In this document: positions 1 to 6,388 of the stretch, piece after piece | Layout of the letters: every line of letters begins with the position of its first letter | How positions within the stretch are numbered: the stretch's first letter is position 1 | Source of the DNA: an uncultured Campylobacter sp. | Lineage (GTDB): Bacteria; Campylobacterota; Campylobacteria; Campylobacterales; Campylobacteraceae | Length of the DNA stretch: 15,732 nucleotides | NCBI RefSeq assembly: GCF_938017615.1 | Contig: NZ_CALIJA010000157.1 | Span: 1 to 15,732 of the forward strand | Direction of reading: 5' to 3' | The notes under the pieces: model-generated | What the model was told of the DNA's origin: nothing | Database searches by the model: none | The model's input: only the letters and a program-made list of their open reading frames with translations | Translations under genes and position numbers: made by a program

Positions 1-436
1 TGTGATCTGAATAGAATTTCTGCGTAAATGCGGGATCTGTGATCCGCGCGGAGAGGTCGAAGTTGCCGCTTACGATGTTTACGATGTAGGTTAGCACCCA
101 GCCGCCGAGAACCATATAGTAGGCTAAAATTCCAAACGCGCCGATTACGCCCATGATGCCTACGATTTTCCATGCCGGCTTTATGCGCGAGCCGTCCTTT
201 TTAGGCGCTGCGAAGGCATCGACGCAGTTTCTTAGCGCGCGACGTCCGATGACATTTTCTACCAAGATCATCGGGATTCCAAGCACGATCATCGCGATGC
301 AAAATATGAGCACATAGGCGCCGCCGCCGTTTTGCCCGACTAAATACGGAAACCTCCACGTGCAGCCAAAGCCGATCGTGGCGCCTGCGACGGTTAAGAT
401 ATATGTGAGCTTGCTGCTCCAGGTCTGTCTCGGCAC
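1..436 (-). CDS. Sodium-dependent transporter of the NSS/SNF family, N-terminal part
   Basis: The gene enters from the right and runs off the left edge, so only about 145 N-terminal residues are present. Translation from GTG at 434-436 gives WSSKLTYILTVAGATIGFG, then WRFPYLVGQNGGGAYV and GIPMILVENVIGRR. This is the TM1/TM2 signature of the LeuT-fold neurotransmitter:sodium symporters, which import amino acids or similar solutes with Na+ across the inner membrane. A third hydrophobic stretch (IMGVIGAFGILAYYMVLGGW) fits TM3. The start is supported by a full AAGGAGG at 441-447, which overlaps the stop codon of the upstream nadD-rsfS gene, so the two are probably co-transcribed and translationally coupled. 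The substrate cannot be read from this fragment. The GTG start could cause it to be missed by ATG-only gene calling. Confidence 0.88.
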   Translation of the reverse strand, partial: MPRQTWSSKLTYILTVAGATIGFGCTWRFPYLVGQNGGGAYVLIFCIAMIVLGIPMILVENVIGRRALRNCVDAFAAPKKDGSRIKPAWKIVGIMGVIGAFGILAYYMVLGGWVLTYIVNIVSGNFDLSARITDPAFTQKFYSDH

Positions 437-445
437 GCTCCCTCC

Positions 446-781
446 TTAAAATTGCTCTTTTTTGAGCTTGTCGAGGAAATCCTCGATATTGTATTTGGCG
501 CGGTAAGCCTCGCTGATGAGATGGACTATGATGTCGCCGAGATCGACGACGCTCCACTCATCGCCGCTTTCGATAGCCAAAAACTCCTCGCCAAGCGGCT
601 TGAGCACGCTTTTTAGCTCCTCGATGAGCGAGGCGGCGTGGCGGGCGGTCAGCATAGTGGCGATAACCACGAATTTCGCGATATATTCGCGCCCCTCCAT
701 ATCGATGATCTGGACGTCTTCGGCTTTCTTTTCGTTTAAAATTTCGGCGATCCGCTCCGCCCTTTGCTTTGGATCTTGCAT
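446..781 (-). CDS. rsfS: Possible internal translation start giving free RsfS
   Basis: Within the fused nadD-rsfS frame, ATG at 779-781 sits 5 nt after AGGA (AAAGGAAAGAT then ATG on the minus strand). It opens a 111-residue product, MQDPKQRAERIAEILNEKK to the end, which is the full usual length of stand-alone RsfS. The most economical reading is that nadD and rsfS were once adjacent genes and the nadD stop was lost, leaving the old rsfS start and ribosome binding site in place. Whether the cell makes one fusion protein, both products, or cleaves the fusion cannot be told from the sequence. Confidence 0.4.
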   Translation of the reverse strand: MQDPKQRAERIAEILNEKKAEDVQIIDMEGREYIAKFVVIATMLTARHAASLIEELKSVLKPLGEEFLAIESGDEWSVVDLGDIIVHLISEAYRAKYNIEDFLDKLKKEQF

Positions 782-2086
782 ATCTTTCCTTTTATAAAAT
801 TTTATGACCTCTGCTGCGATCTTGGGCGGGATTTCGCCTTTGAAATCTCGCCTAAAACCGCTTGAGCTCGCATCTACGGCAATCTCGATCCGCTTTAGAC
901 CCGTCCACTGCCGCGGGATCTCGTAGCCGGGCCGCGTAAGCACGACAAACTCCGCTAATTTCTGAAGCTCGCTAAAATCGCGCCATTTATGAAGCTCTGT
1001 TAGGTTGTCGGCCCCCACGACGATGTAGAGCTTTGGTGCTGTGTCCGCGCCGCTTGCACTATTTGCTTTGCTTGCTTCATCTGCACTGCTCACATCGCTC
1101 GCGTCATCCGGGCCATTTGCGCTGCCTGTGTCACCTACACTATTTGCGCTATCCAAGAAATTTACGTCGCCTATGTCGGCCATACAATTCGCATTGTCGC
1201 TTGAAATTTCGCTTGCAACGGCGCTTGAAATTATGCTTGCATTTGTGATTTCGCTCGCGTCTGCGCTTAAAATTTCGTTCCGGACAGTGCTCGGAATTTT
1301 GCTAGTACTCGAAATTCCGCCCCCGACGGAGTTTGAAATTTCTCTCATAACGATGTCGGACACTTTGCTTGCGACGACGCTTGAAATTTTATCTGCACTT
1401 AAAATTTTGCTTGCGTCGTTTGCACCGCCCGCATTACTTTTGCAGCCGCCCGAAATTCCACTCATCGTGCTTTGCGAAATTCCGTCCATTTCGCTTTTGC
1501 TACCAACCGAAATTTGATCCGCCATTCCGCCTTGCAGAATTTTGTTTTTTGCGTTGGCAGAGATACTTACTCTATCCGTATTAACGGCGGAGCAGGCGTC
1601 GCCGCCTAGAATTTTACCTATATCGCACGACAAAGTCCCGTTCGTCTTCTCGGGTAAAATTTCGTCTGCACTGCCTAGAGTATAGGCACTGGTAGAAATT
1701 TTATTCGCAATATTTGCGCCATTAGGTAAAGCTCTATCCGTTACGGCTACCGGGGTTTCACCCGTTCCGCCTGTCGTCTCCGTCGCGATTTTGCCGTTTC
1801 CGCCGTATTTTTCGAGCAGAAATTTTACGCTTTGTATAGTGGATACCGAGCGGTTTTGCAAAATTTCATAATCGCTCACTTCCACATGCGGGGCGTCGCT
1901 CCACAGCGCACGGCACCATCTAAGCCGCAGCTGCGGTGGCGCCGAAAAGCTCTTTTTAAACGGGTTTAGAAACGACGGCATTATGACCAGCAAATCGGGC
2001 TTTAGGGCGGATAAGATCGCCCTTACCGCGGCGTCGTGCCCTGCGTGCGGTGGATCGAAACTGCCGCCGAAAAGCGCGATTTTCAC
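446..2086 (-). CDS. nadD-rsfS: NadD (nicotinate-nucleotide adenylyltransferase) fused to RsfS (ribosomal silencing factor), with a low-complexity insertion
   Basis: Residues are numbered from ATG 2116. The NadD part has the nucleotidyltransferase motif GGSFDPPHAGH at 17-27, VVGADNLTELHKW near 367-378, and SSSGFR at 417-422 in place of ISSTxIR. NadD adenylates nicotinate mononucleotide in NAD synthesis. From about residue 446 the protein is RsfS (DUF143), ending in SVVDLGDIIVHLISEAYR; RsfS binds ribosomal protein L14 (uL14) and blocks subunit joining. No stop separates the domains. Met446 (779-781) is preceded by AAAGGA, so free RsfS may also be made. Residues about 105-360 are a Ser/Ala/Asp-rich low-complexity insertion absent from normal NadD (about 180-210 residues), lying between the helix ending KFLLEKYG and the strand LYIVVGADN. 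I chose GTG 2084-2086 because homologues begin at (M)KIALFGGSFDPPH and GGAG lies 7 nt upstream; ATG 2116 is the alternative. Confidence 0.9.
   Translation of the reverse strand: MKIALFGGSFDPPHAGHDAAVRAILSALKPDLLVIMPSFLNPFKKSFSAPPQLRLRWCRALWSDAPHVEVSDYEILQNRSVSTIQSVKFLLEKYGGNGKIATETTGGTGETPVAVTDRALPNGANIANKISTSAYTLGSADEILPEKTNGTLSCDIGKILGGDACSAVNTDRVSISANAKNKILQGGMADQISVGSKSEMDGISQSTMSGISGGCKSNAGGANDASKILSADKISSVVASKVSDIVMREISNSVGGGISSTSKIPSTVRNEILSADASEITNASIISSAVASEISSDNANCMADIGDVNFLDSANSVGDTGSANGPDDASDVSSADEASKANSASGADTAPKLYIVVGADNLTELHKWRDFSELQKLAEFVVLTRPGYEIPRQWTGLKRIEIAVDASSSGFRRDFKGEIPPKIAAEVIKFYKRKDMQDPKQRAERIAEILNEKKAEDVQIIDMEGREYIAKFVVIATMLTARHAASLIEELKSVLKPLGEEFLAIESGDEWSVVDLGDIIVHLISEAYRAKYNIEDFLDKLKKEQF
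1037..1804. repeat. RAATTY-rich low-complexity insertion inside nadD
   Basis: This stretch encodes about 255 residues dominated by Ser, Ala, Asp, Asn, Gly, Lys and Ile. On the + strand it is a string of RAATTY hexamers (AAATTT, GAATTT, AAATTC), roughly 15 by hand count, separated by GC-rich links such as cgcttgc. In the nadD frame the hexamer is read as K/E-I-S or K/E-I-L, giving recurring SEISS, SKILS and NEILS. The flanking enzyme segments are intact, so the insertion expanded inside a surface loop without breaking the frame. Confidence 0.8.
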
Positions 2087-2859
2087 GCACCCGCTCCACG
2101 CCGTTTCATGCCGCAAAATTTTTCGCCCTTCGCCGTAAATTCTGCGGCATAAAATTTTGCGTGGCGTAATCTTGCTTTATGAAATTTTACGCCGCAAAAT
2201 TCCGCTTCGCCAAATTTTGTTGCAAAAAATCCCGCATTTTGCGGCGCGGTAAATTTAAAGGGCGCGGCGCAAAGGCTAGAATCGCGCTGTAGCCCTTTTG
2301 CGGCGACAAATTTTAAAAGTGCGCCGCTACGAAATTTTACCCCGCCGAATTTCGCTGCGTTAAATTTCATTTTAAGCTCTAAATTTGGCTTCATCTCGCT
2401 AAATTTCGCGCCGTGAAATTTAGCCGCATAAAATTTCGCAGCGCGAGTTAAAAAACCCGTCTCGCGCAATCTAGCTTTATAAAATTTAACGCCGCGTACC
2501 ATAAATTTTGATTTGCAGAATTCTGCTTTGCGAAAGTCCGCTCCTAAAAATCCTGTTCCGTAGGTCGCAAATTTCGCGCCATTAAATTTCTCGTCGTGAA
2601 ATTTAAAATGCGATTGCCGCGATTGCCGAATTTGTCGCGTATGACGAAGCGTTTCATTGCAAAATTTAAAATCGCGAAGCTTGGCATCGTAGGCCCTGGG
2701 CTCTGCGCCGCAAAATTTCGTGTTACTAAATTTTGTTGCAAAAAATCTTGCGTTTTGCAGCGCGAAAAATTTAACGCCGCGCTTTCTAAATTTTTCCGCG
2801 CAAAATCCAGCGGATGCAAAGCGGGCGTTAGAATTTGGATTTTTGTAAGGCTTTTGCAC
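2083..2859 (-). CDS. Doubtful bridging ORF with pentapeptide-repeat-like KF periodicity
   Basis: A 258-codon frame fills the space between serS and nadD. It opens at GTG 2857-2859, 7 nt after the serS stop, with only a weak GGCGG upstream. Its TGA (2083-2085) overlaps the nadD GTG as GTGA, the geometry of translational coupling. The product is very basic and rich in Lys-Phe, with runs like AKFYAAKFHGAKFSE and GADFRKAEFCKSKF that resemble pentapeptide repeats (centre F, small residue two positions before). However, every KF is the hexamer AAATTT read in one frame, the same hexamer fills spacers in other frames, and other frames here are also open. I recognise no family. It may be a translated spacer rather than a functional gene. 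Confidence 0.35.
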   Translation of the reverse strand: MQKPYKNPNSNARFASAGFCAEKFRKRGVKFFALQNARFFATKFSNTKFCGAEPRAYDAKLRDFKFCNETLRHTRQIRQSRQSHFKFHDEKFNGAKFATYGTGFLGADFRKAEFCKSKFMVRGVKFYKARLRETGFLTRAAKFYAAKFHGAKFSEMKPNLELKMKFNAAKFGGVKFRSGALLKFVAAKGLQRDSSLCAAPFKFTAPQNAGFFATKFGEAEFCGVKFHKARLRHAKFYAAEFTAKGEKFCGMKRRGAGA

Positions 2860-2866
2860 GGGCCGC
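2117..2866. repeat. AAATTT-iterated spacer between serS and nadD-rsfS
   Basis: By hand count about 22 exact AAATTT hexamers occur in roughly 750 bases, plus several GAATTC, AAATTC and GAATTT variants, separated by GC-rich links such as cgccgc and gcgccg. At this composition fewer than one exact AAATTT would be expected by chance. A 58-base segment is repeated 516 bases apart (2191-2248 and 2707-2764, about 48 of 58 identical), showing growth by duplication as well as point accumulation. Confidence 0.75.
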
Positions 2867-4117
2867 CTACATATATTTTTCTAAAACGCGCGGAATTTCG
2901 ATGCTGCCGTCCTTGCGCTGGTAGTTTTCCATCACCGCGATTAGCGTGCGGCCGACCGCGAGCGAGGAGCCGTTTAACGTGTGAACGAGGCTGTTTTTCT
3001 TGCCGTCTTTGAAGCGGATCTTGGCTCTGCGCGCCTGAAAATCGCGACAGTTGCTGATCGAGCTGATCTCTCTGTATTGGTTCTGCCCCGGTAGCCAAAC
3101 CTCCAAATCCACGGTCTTTGCGGCGCTAAAGCCCAGATCGCCGCTGCAAAGTAGCATGTGTCTGTGCGGCAAACCGAGGCTGCTTAATAGATCGCTCGCG
3201 CATGAAATCATCTCCTCAAGCATCTTTGCGCTATCTTGCGGGCGTGTGATGGCGACGAGCTCGACCTTTTCGAACTGGTGCTGGCGGATCATGCCGCGCG
3301 TATCGCGCCCCGCCGAGCCCGCTTCTTTGCGAAAGCAGTGGCTGTAGCTGGTGAGCTTGATCGGCAGCTCCTCGCTGCGTAAAATTTCATCGTTAAAGAG
3401 ATTCGTTGCCGTAACCTCGCTCGTAGGGATGAGGTAGAGGTTTTGCTCCTCGTCGTCAACGCGGTAGAGGTCGTCTTTAAATTTAGGCAGCTGACCCGTG
3501 CCGTAGAGGATCTGATCGCGCACCAAAAACGGCATATTTACGAGCTCGAAGCCGCGCGAGTTGTTAAATTCGATCATGTAATTGATGAGAGCCATATTCA
3601 GTTTCGCGCCAAGACCTCGGATCGCGGTAAAGCGGCTGCCGCTGAGTTTGACGCCACGCTCGAAATCAAGCCATCCCAGCGCCTCGCCGAGCTCGAAGTG
3701 CTGCTTGGGCGCGAAGTCGAACGTGCGCGGATCAAGCACCTTTTTGATACAGACGTTTTCGTTCTCGTCCGCACCGATCGGCACGTCGTCGTCGATAATA
3801 TTCGGCACGCACGCGGCGATCGCCTCTAAGTTTTGCTCGCGCTCATTTACGAGCTCGCTTAGGCTTTGGATCTTTTGCTTGTTTTCCTCAAGCTGCGATT
3901 TTAGCGCGCCTACGTCCTTGCCCTCGCGTGCGGCGAGGCCGAGCTCCTTACTCTTTGCATTTTGCACGGCTTGAAGGTTCTCTAACTCCGTCTTTTTGGA
4001 TTTTAGCTCGTTGTAGACATCTAGTAGCGTTTGCAGGGTTTGCGGCGGGACTTTTTTGGCGATAAGTTTTTTATTAAATTCGTCGAAATTCGTCTCGATA
4101 AGTTTTAGATTTATCAT
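2867..4117 (-). CDS. serS: Serine--tRNA ligase
   Basis: This 416-residue protein is a standard class II seryl-tRNA synthetase, which charges tRNA-Ser with serine in the cytoplasm. Residues about 25-105 (ELKSKKTELENLQAVQNAKS and following) form the antiparallel coiled-coil arm that contacts the long variable arm of tRNA-Ser. The catalytic domain has motif 2 (FRKEAGSAGRDTRGMIRQHQF) and motif 3 (NGSSLAVGRTLIAVMENYQ) near the C-terminus. Length is normal and no insertion is seen, in contrast to nadD and kdsA nearby. The ATG has GAGGT about 6 nt upstream, and a TAAAAT box lies at 4151-4156 on the minus strand. It is the first gene of the minus-strand unit that continues into nadD-rsfS and the NSS transporter, and is divergent from nikK. 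Confidence 0.96.
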   Translation of the reverse strand: MINLKLIETNFDEFNKKLIAKKVPPQTLQTLLDVYNELKSKKTELENLQAVQNAKSKELGLAAREGKDVGALKSQLEENKQKIQSLSELVNEREQNLEAIAACVPNIIDDDVPIGADENENVCIKKVLDPRTFDFAPKQHFELGEALGWLDFERGVKLSGSRFTAIRGLGAKLNMALINYMIEFNNSRGFELVNMPFLVRDQILYGTGQLPKFKDDLYRVDDEEQNLYLIPTSEVTATNLFNDEILRSEELPIKLTSYSHCFRKEAGSAGRDTRGMIRQHQFEKVELVAITRPQDSAKMLEEMISCASDLLSSLGLPHRHMLLCSGDLGFSAAKTVDLEVWLPGQNQYREISSISNCRDFQARRAKIRFKDGKKNSLVHTLNGSSLAVGRTLIAVMENYQRKDGSIEIPRVLEKYM

Positions 4118-4150
4118 TTTCTACCTCTTTTTGGTAATTTAAATTGCGAC

Positions 4151-4156
4151 ATTTTA
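4151..4156 (-). promoter_or_regulatory. Putative -10 box of serS
   Basis: TAAAAT on the minus strand lies about 34 nt upstream of the serS ATG, followed by a GAGGT ribosome binding site. The upstream DNA is AT-rich, as is usual for Campylobacter sigma-70 promoters, which have no strict -35 box. Confidence 0.4.
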
Positions 4157-4218
4157 ACTAAAGTTTGCTTTAAATACTCAAAATAAACCCACATTTAAGC
4201 AATACGGATGAAAAAAAG

Positions 4219-4227
4219 TGATACAAT
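4219..4227 (+). promoter_or_regulatory. Extended -10 promoter of the nickel transporter operon
   Basis: TGATACAAT is a TGn-TACAAT extended -10 box about 30 nt upstream of the nikK ATG. Transcription would start near 4234, which places the start inside the putative NikR operator at 4231-4257, so a bound repressor would block RNA polymerase directly. Confidence 0.55.
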
Positions 4228-4230
4228 TCC

Positions 4231-4257
4231 GTAATATTTTATTATGAAAGGTATTAC
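4231..4257 (+). promoter_or_regulatory. Putative NikR operator ahead of nikK
   Basis: GTAATA and TATTAC form a perfect 6-bp inverted repeat separated by exactly 15 bases, ending right at the nikK ATG. The inner halves TAATA and TATTA fit the Helicobacter pylori NikR pattern TRWYA-N15-TRWYA as I recall it. The site covers the expected transcription start and the ribosome binding site, so Ni-NikR binding there would shut off nickel uptake. Sequence and spacing are seen; the regulator is inferred. Confidence 0.6.
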
Positions 4258-5007
4258 ATGAAGGCAAAATTTGCTTTTTTAGGAATTTTCGCAGCGAGCC
4301 TTGCGTTCGCACATTTCGGCGTTCTTACAACGGATAAAAATGTCGTAGAGGATCAAAAAGACGCTACTTTAAAGCTAAATTTGGAGTTCTCCCATCCGTT
4401 TTTGCAGGAGTCTATGAATCTACAAAAGCCCGCAGAATTCGGCGTTTTTATTGATGGTGAGAAAAAATCGCTCCTAGGTAGCCTAAAAGAGCAGAAAAAG
4501 GGCGAAAATTCCTATTTCGCGGCGGAATTTAAAGCGGACAAGCCATCGCTTTTAGCGTTTTATTTTGATCCGAAACCCTATGCCGAGCCAGCCGAGCGCA
4601 AGATGATCCGCCATATCACCAAAACCTACGTCGATGCTTACGGCGCGGGCGAAGGCTGGGATAAGCCGCTCGGGCTAGAGGCGGAGATCGTGCCGCTAGT
4701 GCGGCCTTATGCGCTGTATGCGGGCGAGATATTTAGCGGAGTTTTTTTACTGCACGGAAGGCCCGTCCCAGGCGCGGACGTGGAGATCGAGCTATATAAC
4801 GATAAGGGCTACAAAGCCCCTAGCGAGGCGCATGTCACGCAGGTCGTTAAAACCAACGGCGCGGGCGAGTTTAGCTTCGTGATGCCGGTTGCCGGCTGGT
4901 GGGGCTTTGCGGCTCTTAGCGAGGAGGAAGCCGCCAAAGGAAGCGAGCAGCCCGTAAATGAGCTGGGAGCCGTGCTTTGGATCAAGGCAGACGAGCTGAA
5001 AAAATAG
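4258..5007 (+). CDS. nikK: NikK-type DUF4198 periplasmic component of the nickel ECF transporter
   Basis: The 249-residue product starts with a clear signal peptide (MKAKFAFLGIFAASLAFA), with predicted cleavage leaving His19 at the new N-terminus, a plausible metal ligand. The rest matches DUF4198 (NikK) proteins: a first beta domain with GVFIDGEKKSL, the conserved DPKPYAEP segment, and a second carboxypeptidase-regulatory-like beta domain (GRPVPGADVEIELYN, then GAGEFSFVMPVAGWWGF). In nikKMLQO operons NikK is thought to bind or deliver Ni2+ in the periplasm to the NikM/NikL membrane part. It is the first gene of the operon, and its promoter carries the putative NikR site. A DUF4198 protein with another metal role is possible, but the neighbours argue for nickel. 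Confidence 0.85.
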   Translation: MKAKFAFLGIFAASLAFAHFGVLTTDKNVVEDQKDATLKLNLEFSHPFLQESMNLQKPAEFGVFIDGEKKSLLGSLKEQKKGENSYFAAEFKADKPSLLAFYFDPKPYAEPAERKMIRHITKTYVDAYGAGEGWDKPLGLEAEIVPLVRPYALYAGEIFSGVFLLHGRPVPGADVEIELYNDKGYKAPSEAHVTQVVKTNGAGEFSFVMPVAGWWGFAALSEEEAAKGSEQPVNELGAVLWIKADELKK

Positions 5008-5019
5008 CGGAGCGACTCA

Positions 5020-5799
5020 GTGAGATCTCTTTTTTCGGGCGAAATTTGCGCGGCTGCGGATAAATTTAAATTTACGGTTGAATGGGGCTTTGAAATTTTA
5101 TTTTCGCGCGTTTTGCTTGGCGACGTAAAATTTCAAGCGAATTCTGCGGCTAAAATTTTACGGGGAAGAATTTTGTCGTTTTGCACCCGCGCGCAGTCTG
5201 CGTCTCAGGGTTTGGTTAAAACTTTACGGAGCAAAATTCCGCTGAGTAAAATTTCAAGTAGCAGAACTCTGCTATGTGGAATTTTGCTCGGTAGAAATCC
5301 GCTCTTAGTAGCTTCGAGTCGTAAAATTTCATATCCATGGATTTATGAGCGTAAAATACCAGCGCGCAAAATTTCGTTTTTTGAAATTTTGCAAACCCCG
5401 ACTTTTGAAATTTTGCAGGCTCTGTTTTACCGTGCGAGCACTGCGCCGAGATTGTTCGGAGCTTTAAATTTTGCATTGCAAAACCCGCTTGCCGTTTCTG
5501 CAAATGTAGCAAGCGAAAATTCTTACGCTATGCAAGCCGTAAAATTTATCAAATTTGCCGGTTCCGTAAGCGGTTCCGAGACCGCTCCGAGTCTTGCGCT
5601 GACAGCCGCCGCAGATAGGACGCAAGCTGCGAGTTTTACAGCCGCAAATTTTGCCGCGACTAAAGCCGTAAAAGCAAGACCTGTAGCAATCAAGGCAATT
5701 ATCGCAAAGGTCGCAAATGCCTTAAATTTAACTAGCTCCCGCGTTTTTGCGCGTCTAAAAAACTGGAGCGATTTAAAGGAGGCGAGCCGTGCACATTAG
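5020..5799 (+). CDS. Doubtful bridging ORF between nikK and nikM
   Basis: A 259-codon frame opens at GTG 5020, 12 nt after the nikK stop with GGAG 7 nt upstream, and ends 11 nt inside nikM. The product has no recognisable domain. Its first 160 residues are a string of KIS, KIL, EIL and VKF units, which are RAATTY hexamers read in whichever frame they fall. The last 100 residues are Ala/Thr/Lys-rich. Related nikKMLQO operons as I know them have no gene here. I read it as an expanded spacer that keeps an open frame; a real but fast-evolving protein cannot be excluded. Confidence 0.25.
   Translation: MRSLFSGEICAAADKFKFTVEWGFEILFSRVLLGDVKFQANSAAKILRGRILSFCTRAQSASQGLVKTLRSKIPLSKISSSRTLLCGILLGRNPLLVASSRKISYPWIYERKIPARKISFFEILQTPTFEILQALFYRASTAPRLFGALNFALQNPLAVSANVASENSYAMQAVKFIKFAGSVSGSETAPSLALTAAADRTQAASFTAANFAATKAVKARPVAIKAIIAKVANALNLTSSRVFARLKNWSDLKEASRAH
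5036..5735. repeat. RAATTY-iterated spacer between nikK and nikM
   Basis: About 20 RAATTY hexamers by hand count, mostly AAATTT, often inside the longer forms taAAATTTc or gAAATTTTgc. This is the same pattern as in the serS-nadD spacer and in the 9160-9668 gap, but on the plus-strand operon. Confidence 0.7.
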
Positions 5800-6388
5800 C
5801 GAAGGAGTTTTGAGCGCGCCCGTGCTGCTTGCCGGCTGGGCGGTTACGGCGCCTGCGGTAGCGGCGATTTTATGGCGCGTAAGGCAGTCTGAAATCCCTA
5901 GGATCGCATGTTTTAGCGCGCTGTTTTTCGTCGCCTCTTTCGTGCACCTGCCTGTGGGCGTCAGCTCCATGCACCTGATGCTAAGCGGGCTCGTGGGCGC
6001 GTTTTTGGGCTCGCGCGCGATCTTGGCGATTTTCGTCGCGCTGTTTTTGCAAGGGGTGTTTTTCGGCTTCGGAGGGCTTAGCGTGCTAGGCGTAAATACC
6101 GCAGTCATCGGCTTTCCAGCGGTTTTGGGCGGGCTCTTTGCCGCCGCCGCAAAAGCGCAAGAGCTAAAAGTGCGCACGCAAAAAATTTATCTGTTTTTAG
6201 CGGGTTTCGTGCCGATCGTCTGCTCGATGCTGCTTCTTGATCTCGTGCTTTTCATCAGCGGGCGGGAGTTTTTTGCTATCGCGACGCTCATCTCGCTCGA
6301 AGGCGCAATTCTAGCTGTTTTGGAAGGGATCATCACCCTTTTTGCGCTTAGCTTTATTGCGAAATTTTACGGCGGACAAAGGCGATGA
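5789..6388 (+). CDS. nikM: NikM/CbiM-type substrate-binding membrane component of the nickel ECF transporter
   Basis: The 199-residue protein begins (M)HISEGVLSAPVLLAGW, the hallmark N-terminus of CbiM/NikM. His2 and the N-terminal amine take part in square-planar Ni2+ or Co2+ binding inside the membrane. Several hydrophobic segments follow, including PVGVSSMHLMLSGLVGAFLGSRA with the conserved HLML motif and GFGGLSVLGVNTAVIGFPA with the conserved GxNT motif. The GTG start (5789-5791) is fixed by the HISEG consensus and by AAAGGAGG at 5775-5782. Its TGA overlaps the nikL ATG (ATGA). It is the S component that confers specificity; cobalt cannot be excluded from the sequence, but the NikK and NikL partners favour nickel. 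Confidence 0.9.
   Translation: MHISEGVLSAPVLLAGWAVTAPAVAAILWRVRQSEIPRIACFSALFFVASFVHLPVGVSSMHLMLSGLVGAFLGSRAILAIFVALFLQGVFFGFGGLSVLGVNTAVIGFPAVLGGLFAAAAKAQELKVRTQKIYLFLAGFVPIVCSMLLLDLVLFISGREFFAIATLISLEGAILAVLEGIITLFALSFIAKFYGGQRR

Noticed and set aside
1041..1517. 158-codon plus-strand ORF opposite nadD
   Set aside because: Leu/Ser/Ala-rich antisense of the nadD low-complexity insertion; no start signal and no recognisable domain.
2100..2870. CRISPR array, suggested by regularly spaced AAATTT
   Set aside because: The repeat core is only 6-10 bases, spacing is irregular, and there are no conserved repeats of 24 bases or more.
2544..3098. 184-codon minus ORF and 138-codon plus ORF (2596-3012) overlapping the serS 3' end
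   Set aside because: Both overlap the certain serS frame. They remain open because the AAATTT/GC-rich spacer contains few stops.
3443..3974. Two plus-strand ORFs opposite serS
   Set aside because: Antisense shadows of a well-conserved synthetase.
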